A stretch of DNA of 7,631 bases from an uncultured Clostridia bacterium (lineage in GTDB: Bacteria > Bacillota > Clostridia > Christensenellales > Borkfalkiaceae), in assembly GCA_944338265.1 (NCBI GenBank), contig CALVLO010000073.1, positions 1-7,631 on the forward strand. Reading direction: 5' to 3'. Shown one piece after another: positions 1 through 4,522 of this stretch. Position numbers and translations under genes: made by a program. The notes beneath the pieces were generated by a model. It searched no databases and was not told where the DNA came from. It saw only the letters and a program-made list of their open reading frames with translations. How positions within the stretch are numbered: position 1 is the stretch's first letter; every line of letters starts with the position of its first letter.

Positions 1-24
1 GGCGTGAATATCGAGATAGCTCAT
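1..24 (-). CDS. tatD: TatD-family metal-dependent hydrolase/DNase, N-terminal fragment (cut by window edge)
   Basis: Only eight codons are visible, read leftward from an ATG at 24-22: MSYLDIHA. The D-x-H-A pattern right after the start matches the beginning of TatD-family proteins (typically M-x-x-D-[ST]-H-x-H), where the first Asp-x-His supplies metal ligands. The ATG overlaps the metG stop codon in an ATGA junction (21-24), which implies translational coupling. metG followed by tatD (metS-yabD in Bacillus subtilis) is a common gene order in Bacillota, and this supports the call more than the short peptide does. TatD proteins are metal-dependent 3'-5' exonucleases or deoxyribonucleases of the amidohydrolase superfamily. 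The second family histidine would lie just beyond the window edge, so the identification is an inference from motif plus synteny. Confidence 0.68.
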
Positions 25-2006
25 CGGATGCAGGCGCCGCTCTCCATCGCCTTTTCGGGCGTGAGCAGGCTGAGATTCCCCGCGGCGTCCTCCGCGCAAA
101 GCACCATGCCTTCGGACAGCACGCCGCACAGTTTTACGGGTTTGAGATTGGTGACGAGCACGACCTTTTTGCCCACCATCTCCTCGGGCGTGTACCATTT
201 GGCGATGCCCGAGACGACGGAGCGGACTTCTTCGCCCACGCGGATGGTCTCGTGCAACAGTTTGGAGGACTTCGGCACTTTTTCGCAGGCGATGACCTCG
301 CCCACTTTCAGCTCGATCTTGGCAAAATCGTCGATGGAGATAAACGGCGTTTTTGCCTCTTCCGCGGCGGGCGCGGCGGGCTTTTCTTCGGATTTTCCGC
401 CATTTTCGCGCTCGTATTCCGCCTGCTGCTTTGCCCTGATCTCCTCCGCCTTTTTGAGCACCTCGTCCCGATCGAACCGCACGAAGAGCGCCTCGTCGGA
501 TGCGGCGACACGGGTGCCGTTTTTGAGGTTGCCGAACTGTTCCGTCTTGCCGAAGGCGGGCAGAGGCGCGCAGAAATATGCGGCGATCTTCTCCGCCGTG
601 GCGGGCAGGAAGGGAGCAAGCAGGCTCGCGCCCGTGAGAATGCTCTCCGCAAGGTTGTAAAGGACGGTAGAGAGGCGGGCTTTGTTCGCCTCGTCCTTGC
701 CGAGCACCCATGGCATGGTCTCATCGATATACTTATTCGCGCGGCGGAATATGGCAAAGAGCTCGTTCAGCGCATCCGCGACATGGTAGCCCTCCATGCA
801 CGCCTCCACCTTCGCCCGCGCGCCCGCGACGACGGCTTTCAGGTCCTCGTCGACCGCTTCCGCCGCACCCATGTCCGCGATCACCCCGCCGCAGTACTTG
901 CGCGCCATGGCGAGCGTGCGCTTGACGAGGTTGCCGAGCGTGTTGGCAAGGTCGGAGTTGATACGCTCCACCAACAGCTCCCACGTGATGGTGCCGTCGC
1001 CCTCGTAGGGCATTTCGTGCAGGACGAAGTAACGGACCGCGTCCACGCCGAACACCGAAGCGAGATCGTCGGCATACAGCACGTTGCCGCGCGATTTGCT
1101 CATCTTCTCGCCCCCCTGCAACAGCCACGGGTGCGCAAAGACGTGATCGGGCAGCGGCTCGCCGAGCGCCATCAAAAAGATGGGCCAATAGATGGTATGG
1201 AAGCGGGCGATGTCCTTGCCGATGACGTGCAGCGTTTCGCCGCCGCGCCAATACTTCTCGTAGAGGGGCGCGCTCTTGCCGTCGGGATCGTACCCAAGCC
1301 CCGTAATATAGTTGGTGAGCGCGTCCAGCCACACGTACACGACGTGACGGTCGTCAAAATCGACGGGGATACCCCACTTGAACGTGGAGCGGGAAACGCA
1401 CAGATCCTGTAACCCCTTTTTCAGGAAGTTGTTCATCATCTCGTTCTTGCGCGAGACGGGGCGGATAAAATCGGGGTGGCTCTCGATATGTCTGATGAGC
1501 GCGTCGGCGTATTTCCCCATGCGGAAGAAGTACGCCTCTTCCTTGGCTTTCTTCACCTCTCTCCCGCAGTCGGGGCACTTGCCGTCGACGAGCTGGCTCT
1601 CCGTCCAGAAGCTCTCGCACGGCGTGCAGTACCAGCCCTCGTACTCCCCTTTGTAAATGTCGCCCTGTTCATAGAAGCGGCGGAAGAGTTTCTGCACCGT
1701 CTTGACGTGGTCCTCGTCCGTCGTGCGGATGAACTTATCGTAAGAGGTATTCACGCCGTCCCACACCGTGCGGATGACGTTTGCGACCTCATCGACGTAC
1801 GCTTTGGGCGTTACGCCCGCCGCCTTCGCCTTTTCTTCGATCTTCTGCCCGTGCTCATCCGTACCCGTCTGGAAGCGGACGTCGTAGCCCTGCGCGCGCT
1901 TAAAGCGCACGATGGCATCCGTGAGAATGGCTTCGTAGGTATTTCCGATATGCGGCTTGCCCGAGGTGTAGGCGATTGCCGTCGTCACATAATAGGGTTT
2001 TTTCAT
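21..2006 (-). CDS. metG: Methionyl-tRNA synthetase with C-terminal tRNA-binding domain
   Basis: A class I aminoacyl-tRNA synthetase that activates methionine with ATP and charges tRNA-Met in the cytoplasm. At 661 residues it is close to Bacillus MetS in length. Visible in order: the Rossmann-fold N-terminus with the HIGH signature as HIGN (residues 19-22); a connective-peptide zinc knuckle with Cys127, Cys130, Cys144 and Cys147 (CTPC...CPDC); KMSKS at 301-305; an alpha-helical anticodon-binding domain at about 350-510; a charged Glu/Lys/Ala linker at about 515-560; and a C-terminal EMAPII/Trbp111-like OB-fold tRNA-binding domain at about 565-661, normally a dimerisation and tRNA-binding module. 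The ATG at 2006-2004 is preceded by AGGGAG (2017-2012) at 5-nt spacing. The promoter at 2064-2036 gives a leader of only about 23 nt, too short for a T-box or S-box riboswitch, so no attenuation is visible. The stop overlaps the start of tatD. Confidence 0.98.
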   Translation of the reverse strand: MKKPYYVTTAIAYTSGKPHIGNTYEAILTDAIVRFKRAQGYDVRFQTGTDEHGQKIEEKAKAAGVTPKAYVDEVANVIRTVWDGVNTSYDKFIRTTDEDHVKTVQKLFRRFYEQGDIYKGEYEGWYCTPCESFWTESQLVDGKCPDCGREVKKAKEEAYFFRMGKYADALIRHIESHPDFIRPVSRKNEMMNNFLKKGLQDLCVSRSTFKWGIPVDFDDRHVVYVWLDALTNYITGLGYDPDGKSAPLYEKYWRGGETLHVIGKDIARFHTIYWPIFLMALGEPLPDHVFAHPWLLQGGEKMSKSRGNVLYADDLASVFGVDAVRYFVLHEMPYEGDGTITWELLVERINSDLANTLGNLVKRTLAMARKYCGGVIADMGAAEAVDEDLKAVVAGARAKVEACMEGYHVADALNELFAIFRRANKYIDETMPWVLGKDEANKARLSTVLYNLAESILTGASLLAPFLPATAEKIAAYFCAPLPAFGKTEQFGNLKNGTRVAASDEALFVRFDRDEVLKKAEEIRAKQQAEYERENGGKSEEKPAAPAAEEAKTPFISIDDFAKIELKVGEVIACEKVPKSSKLLHETIRVGEEVRSVVSGIAKWYTPEEMVGKKVVLVTNLKPVKLCGVLSEGMVLCAEDAAGNLSLLTPEKAMESGACIR

Positions 2007-2035
2007 GTTAGCTCCCTGCGCGTTTTTTCCACAGT

Positions 2036-2064
2036 ATTATACCGCGTTTTGCGGCAAATGTAAA
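2036..2064 (-). promoter_or_regulatory. Sigma-A-type promoter of metG
   Basis: Read on the minus strand, TTTACA (2064-2059) is separated by exactly 17 bp from a perfect TATAAT (2041-2036). This is close to the vegetative consensus TTGACA-N17-TATAAT. The predicted start is near 2029, about 23 nt upstream of the metG ATG, with the ribosome binding site at 2017-2012 inside that short leader. It marks the left boundary of the opposite-strand block. Confidence 0.85.
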
Positions 2065-2176
2065 CTCATTTTGCGCGGCGCATTTCCCATTCAGGGCGCA
2101 GGATAAACCATTCCAAAATTATTCCCTGAAATCCTTTGAAAATTTATGAAAAATACTACACTTTATTATCTTTTTA

Positions 2177-2185
2177 TGCTATACT
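2177..2185 (+). promoter_or_regulatory. Extended -10 promoter of the structured RNA gene
   Basis: TGCTATACT is an extended -10 element: TG at 2177-2178, one base, then TATACT at 2180-2185. The -35 region is poor (ACTACA at 2155-2160 lies at 19 bp), which is usual for extended -10 promoters. The upstream 50 bp are very AT-rich, so an UP-like contribution is possible. The predicted start at about 2192 coincides with the first base of the RNA's long terminal stem, which supports both calls. Confidence 0.7.
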
Positions 2186-2191
2186 GTAAGT

Positions 2192-2392
2192 GCGAAACAA
2201 ACTTAATAAACAGAAACTTTGGGGTATTACGATACTTCTTTTTTCCGTTGCCCTGCGTTTTTCTTTTCGGCAAAACGCAATTCCAATTAAGTAGGGTGAC
2301 GGATAATATCCCATTCTGTTTAAGTTTGTTTCGCGACGATCGGAGTTGTGTATTTGCGGTGCGCCAACTTCGGTTGGCGCACTTTTTCTTTT
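2192..2392 (+). ncRNA. Structured non-coding RNA of about 200 nt, candidate 6S (SsrS-like) RNA
   Basis: The 5' and 3' parts fold into one long irregular rod. Stem P1 pairs 2192-2205 with 2321-2334 (14 bp); after a small bulge 2209-2213 pairs with 2316-2320. P2 pairs 2220-2229 with 2304-2313 (10 bp, one G-U). A 15-nt pyrimidine-rich bulge on the 5' side (2230-2244) faces one base (2303). P3 pairs 2245-2254 with 2293-2302 (10 bp, two G-U), and P4 pairs 2255-2261 with 2272-2278 around a 10-nt loop. A separate UUCG-loop terminator follows. 6S RNA mimics an open promoter and binds sigma-A RNA polymerase. The roughly 200-nt size, the long closing stem and an asymmetric bubble starting about nucleotide 39 resemble it, since product RNAs in known 6S start near nucleotides 40-44. 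I cannot confirm conserved 6S bases. A structured RNA is well supported; the 6S identity is inference. The short reading frame across it (2146-2394) is not credible. Confidence 0.72.
2359..2392 (+). terminator. Intrinsic terminator of the structured RNA
   Basis: A perfect 10-bp stem (2359-2368 with 2373-2382) closes a TTCG tetraloop at 2369-2372 flanked by the C-G pair that makes cUUCGg loops very stable. TTTTTCTTTT (2383-2392) follows directly. It separates the RNA from the membrane-protein gene at 2461. No competing antiterminator pairing is apparent, so this looks like a constitutive transcript end and not a riboswitch platform. Confidence 0.92.
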
Positions 2393-2460
2393 GAGGACAA
2401 AAAAGACAATATTCTTTTCCCTCTTTTATTTATCCCATGATCTGACAAGGGAGGGCGTTT

Positions 2461-3060
2461 ATGCTGGAAGGTTTCGTCGCGTCTATTTTTATTTATTTAT
2501 TCTGCTGGTGGTTTGAAAAACTTGATACGAAACGTATGGTTTTGGTTCGCGGTTGTGCGGCAGCTGCTGTTATGTTATTCTGTCTGGTCTCATCTATTGT
2601 TCTTTTTTTTGCACGCCTCGGAGATTCTATCACTGTATTCATCGGCGTCATTATGTTAGTGATTGGAATATTATTTCTTATAAGGATGGTATTTGATATG
2701 TATCGTTACAAAACGAAAGAAGAAGATCCTGCTTTAACAATTAAAATTACAAACAAATTTTATTGTTATGATTTAAATACCAATATGCTTTCCGGTAAAA
2801 AACAACCGACTAAATACCGTAAAAATGGCTATCTCACATTTGATGAGAAAGGCAGAAAAATCGGCATCGTTTATATGGCAGACGATAACCGTACTTTACG
2901 GTACGGAAATGCAGAAATCATGTTTTTCAAAGCATACGAAACGGAATATGGCTCATGGCGTGTCATCAGGGAAAACGGAAAATATCTTCCGTTTGAAGAA
3001 CTCGAAGAAAAACTGAAAACAGGAGATTATATCTGCACAACGGACAAGCGCCTGCGGTAA
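2461..3060 (+). CDS. Hypothetical membrane protein, three N-terminal helices plus soluble C-terminal domain
   Basis: I do not recognise this 199-residue protein. Hydrophobic stretches at about 4-17, 28-51 and 57-79 suggest three membrane segments, followed by a basic turn (RYKTKEEDP, about 82-91). A soluble, probably beta-rich domain of about 105 residues follows, rich in Tyr, Lys and Asn. With three segments and positive-inside bias the C-terminal domain is likely cytoplasmic. There is no cysteine cluster, nucleotide-binding motif or catalytic signature that I can name. The ATG has a strong AGGGAGG ribosome binding site at 2448-2454 with 6-nt spacing, so it is very probably translated. Base composition is much more AT-rich than its neighbours (some 60-bp stretches are only about 25% GC), and codons favour A/T third positions, suggesting different ancestry or recent arrival. 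Its promoter is not obvious. It ends 36 bp before spmA on the same strand. Confidence 0.8.
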   Translation: MLEGFVASIFIYLFCWWFEKLDTKRMVLVRGCAAAAVMLFCLVSSIVLFFARLGDSITVFIGVIMLVIGILFLIRMVFDMYRYKTKEEDPALTIKITNKFYCYDLNTNMLSGKKQPTKYRKNGYLTFDEKGRKIGIVYMADDNRTLRYGNAEIMFFKAYETEYGSWRVIRENGKYLPFEELEEKLKTGDYICTTDKRLR

Positions 3061-3062
3061 AA

Positions 3063-3091
3063 ACATAATCGGACAAATTTCCGCATAAAAT
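3063..3091 (+). promoter_or_regulatory. Possible sigma-E-like promoter before spmA
   Basis: ACATAAT (3063-3069), a 14-bp spacer and CATAAAAT (3084-3091) resemble the mother-cell sigma-E pattern (-35 about KMATATT, -10 about CATACAHT). Bacillus spmA-spmB is known to be expressed under sigma-E, so the position fits the biology. The predicted start would fall at or within a few bases of the GTG start codon, which is odd. Short, degenerate and AT-rich, so a chance match is quite possible. Confidence 0.3.
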
Positions 3092-3096
3092 GGCGT

Positions 3097-3645
3097 GTGA
3101 ACGTCATTTTTCCGATCATATTTCTTATTGCGGCGGCGATCTTTCTCATCTCCGATCCGGAAGGCTTCCTGCCCGCGCTCCTTACGGGTGGGGAAAAGGC
3201 GGCAACGCTCTCGCTTGCGCTGCTCGCCTCCTACTGCATTTGGCTGGGCTTTTTTAAGGTGATGGAGCAAAGCGGGCTTGCGGACAACCTTGCCCGCCGC
3301 CTGAAACGCCCGCTCGGAGCACTCTTTCGCTCTTCCGACGGGGAGGCGCTCAAATGCGCGGGGCAGAACATGGCGGCAAACTTTTTGGGACTACCCGGCG
3401 CGCCCACCCCCTTGGGCATTCAGGCGACGCAAAAATTCCTCGCCGCAAAGAACGGCTACGCCGCCGATATGCTCTTTGTGCTCAACGCGACGAGTTTGCA
3501 GCTGCTGCCGACGACGGCGATCGCCCTGCGCGCCGCGGCGGGCTCCGCCTCGCCCGCCGATATCTTTCTGCCCACCCTCCTTGCGACGCTCGCCTCCTCT
3601 CTCATCGGCGCGGGACTCGTATATCTTACGAGGAGGCGCGCATGA
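3097..3645 (+). CDS. spmA: Spore maturation protein A (nucleoside-recognition/Gate domain membrane protein)
   Basis: A 182-residue integral membrane protein of the SpmA family (about 196 residues in Bacillus). In Bacillus subtilis SpmA works with SpmB, and loss of either gives spores with incompletely dehydrated cores and lower heat resistance; the molecular activity is unknown. Family-like features include a hydrophobic N-terminus (1-18), a helix at about 36-54 ending in W-x-G-x-x-K-V-x-E-x-S-G (49-60), the Gate-domain segment N-M-A-A-N-x-x-G-L-x-G-A-x-T-P-L-G-I (91-108), the N-A-T-S-x-x-L-x-P-T-T motif (130-140) and a C-terminal helix (about 155-177) with a basic end. The start is GTG at 3097: no in-frame ATG/GTG/TTG lies between it and the stop at 3058, and the N-terminus aligns with known SpmA. 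No convincing Shine-Dalgarno sequence precedes it. Its TGA overlaps the spmB ATG. Confidence 0.92.
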   Translation: MNVIFPIIFLIAAAIFLISDPEGFLPALLTGGEKAATLSLALLASYCIWLGFFKVMEQSGLADNLARRLKRPLGALFRSSDGEALKCAGQNMAANFLGLPGAPTPLGIQATQKFLAAKNGYAADMLFVLNATSLQLLPTTAIALRAAAGSASPADIFLPTLLATLASSLIGAGLVYLTRRRA

Positions 3646-4151
3646 AGTGGACGGCGCTCCTTTTGCCCGCGCTCTTTTTGGCGCTCTTTGGCTATGCGCT
3701 TTTCAAAAAAGTCCGCCTGTACGATTGCTTTACGGAGGGCGTAAAGGGCGCGCTGCCCCTTGTATGCTCCCTCTTCCCCTATCTTGCCGCCATCCTCATG
3801 CTGAGCGAGCTGTTTGAACAGAGCGGGCTCTCAGCAGCGATCACACAGGCGCTTTCGCCCGTCTTCTCCTTTCTCGGCATTCCGAAAGAGATCGGCGGGC
3901 TCGTGCTTTTGAAGCCCTTTTCTGGCAGCGGTTCGACGGCGCTTCTTTCCGAACTCTTTACGACCTACGGCGCGGATAGCTACATTGCCCGCTGCGCCGC
4001 CGTTGCCTACGGCTCGAGCGAGACGGTCTTCTATATTTCTGCCGTCTATTTCGCGGGGAGCAAGAAAAATCTTGCAAAACCCATTGCGATCGCCCTCTTT
4101 GCCAACCTGCTCAGCGTGATCTTGGGCTGTTTTTTATGCAGGATCATGTAA
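3642..4151 (+). CDS. spmB: Spore maturation protein B
   Basis: A 169-residue membrane protein (Bacillus SpmB is about 178) carrying the same nucleoside-recognition/Gate fold as SpmA and acting with it in spore-core dehydration. Recognisable features are an N-terminal membrane helix (4-22), Y-D-x-F-x-E-G-x-K-G-A (27-37), a central helix (about 37-56) and the family hallmark K-P-F-S-G-S-G-S (91-98). These are followed by Y-G-A-D-S-Y-I-A-R (109-117), G-S-S-E-T-V-F-Y (124-131) and V-Y-F (135-137), and a last helix (about 147-166). The ATG at 3642 is chosen over longer in-frame readings because AGGAGG sits at 3631-3636 with 5-nt spacing, homology begins there, and the 4-base ATGA overlap with spmA is typical of coupled partners. 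No clear terminator follows it. Confidence 0.94.
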   Translation: MKWTALLLPALFLALFGYALFKKVRLYDCFTEGVKGALPLVCSLFPYLAAILMLSELFEQSGLSAAITQALSPVFSFLGIPKEIGGLVLLKPFSGSGSTALLSELFTTYGADSYIARCAAVAYGSSETVFYISAVYFAGSKKNLAKPIAIALFANLLSVILGCFLCRIM

Positions 4152-4265
4152 AATACCCCCGCTGTGAGAAACGAACTTGCCTTGGCGGGGCGAAATGTAA
4201 CATTCTTCAAGCACCCTGTAAAAATTGCTCAGAAAAAAATTTTTTTACTTTTTTCGCCGAAATAT
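4152..4265. other. Gene-free stretch after spmB with AT tract
   Basis: No gene is visible here. CCCCGC (4157-4162) could pair with GCGGGG (4185-4190), but the 22-nt loop and lack of a T-run make it a poor terminator. A7T7 (4233-4246) is a perfect palindromic A/T tract, followed by ACTTTTTT. It ends roughly 20 bp upstream of the -35 at 4266, so it may act as an UP element or bent DNA for that promoter. Confidence 0.5.
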
Positions 4266-4294
4266 TTTACTTTTCGCGCAGGGTAGGCTATAAT
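4266..4294 (+). promoter_or_regulatory. Sigma-A-type promoter upstream of the hairpin-rich region
   Basis: TTTACT (4266-4271), a 17-bp spacer and a perfect TATAAT (4289-4294) form a good vegetative promoter with A/T-rich DNA immediately upstream. The predicted start is near 4301. No gene begins close by: the next coding start is 4523. It therefore makes either a small RNA or a leader of about 220 nt for the ligase-family gene. Confidence 0.72.
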
Positions 4295-4308
4295 GAGGGT
4301 ACAAAAAC

Positions 4309-4453
4309 GAAGCAGGCAGCTGCTTCATCCAAAACATTGCTCATCATTTTTCCCCCTTATCATATAGGAAACCCCTCGGGACGCGAGTTCCGGGGGGTTT
4401 CCTATTGGAGCGCTTTCGGCGCTTTCCGCTTGGGCGCCCGAAGGGGCGGAAGG
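4309..4453 (+). other. Hairpin-rich transcribed region (candidate leader or small RNA)
   Basis: Downstream of the 4266 promoter three hairpins occur in 145 nt. The first pairs GAAGCAG (4309-4315) with CTGCTTC (4320-4326) around GCAG. The second is a 19-bp stem, 4364-4382 with 4387-4405, closed by a GCGA (GNRA) loop. The third pairs 4422-4429 with 4446-4453, after a 5-bp hairpin at 4409-4423. None is followed by a T-run, so none is a standard terminator on either strand. I recognise no riboswitch consensus and see no credible short coding frame with a ribosome binding site. Confidence 0.5.
4364..4405 (+). repeat. 19-bp inverted repeat with GNRA loop
   Basis: The arms 4364-4382 and 4387-4405 pair over 19 bp (17 Watson-Crick, two G-U when read as plus-strand RNA: T4376-G4393 and G4380-T4389). 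The outer 12 bp, ATAGGAAACCCC and its complement, are perfect. The loop GCGA is a GNRA tetraloop only on the plus strand, and the wobble pairs are also read as G-U only there, which suggests a plus-strand RNA structure. It could also be a dispersed palindromic repeat of the genome, which one window cannot show. Confidence 0.8.
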
Positions 4454-4487
4454 CGGCGGGAAATACGGCTGCGCGGCTTGTAAATAC

Positions 4488-4516
4488 TTGCCAATCCGCC
4501 GCGCGGGTGCTATAAT
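4488..4516 (+). promoter_or_regulatory. Near-consensus promoter immediately before the ligase-family gene
   Basis: TTGCCA (4488-4493), exactly 17 bp, then a perfect TATAAT (4511-4516). The predicted transcription start (about 7 bp after the -10) is 4523, the A of the ATG start codon. The only purine-rich element before the ATG, GGGAG at 4517-4521, is one base away and would lie outside the transcript. A leaderless mRNA is therefore predicted from this promoter. Confidence 0.8.
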
Positions 4517-4522
4517 GGGAGC

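Noticed and set aside
252..1412. 386-codon plus-strand frame antisense to metG, and other long frames opposite metG and rsmI
   Set aside because: GC-rich coding DNA gives long shadow frames; these are rich in Arg/His/Ala, lack start signals and lie fully opposite well-identified genes.
2136..2141. TTGAAA as the -35 of the RNA promoter
   Set aside because: It lies 38 bp from TATACT, far outside the workable 16-19 bp spacing.
2291..2302. T-box-like AGGGTG string
   Set aside because: The T-box element (AGGGTGGNACCGCG) is not completed, no specifier loop or tRNA-dependent antiterminator is visible, and the element is not upstream of an aminoacyl-tRNA or amino-acid gene on its strand.
2146..2394. 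82-codon open frame across the structured RNA
   Set aside because: It begins upstream of the predicted transcription start, has no ribosome binding site, runs through the stem arms and the terminator T-run, and shows no protein-like pattern beyond Phe/Leu from U-rich loops.
2391..2415. TTGAGG/TATTCT as a promoter for the 2461 gene
   Set aside because: The spacer is only 13 bp and TTGAGG begins in the T-run of the preceding terminator, so the match is not convincing.
4157..4190. CCCCGC/GCGGGG pair as an spmB terminator
   Set aside because: The loop would be 22 nt, the stem only 6 bp, and no T-run follows.
4136..4483. 115-codon plus-strand frame between spmB and the ligase-family gene
   Set aside because: It overlaps the spmB end, a promoter and the hairpins, has no ribosome binding site, and its translation is unlike a real protein.
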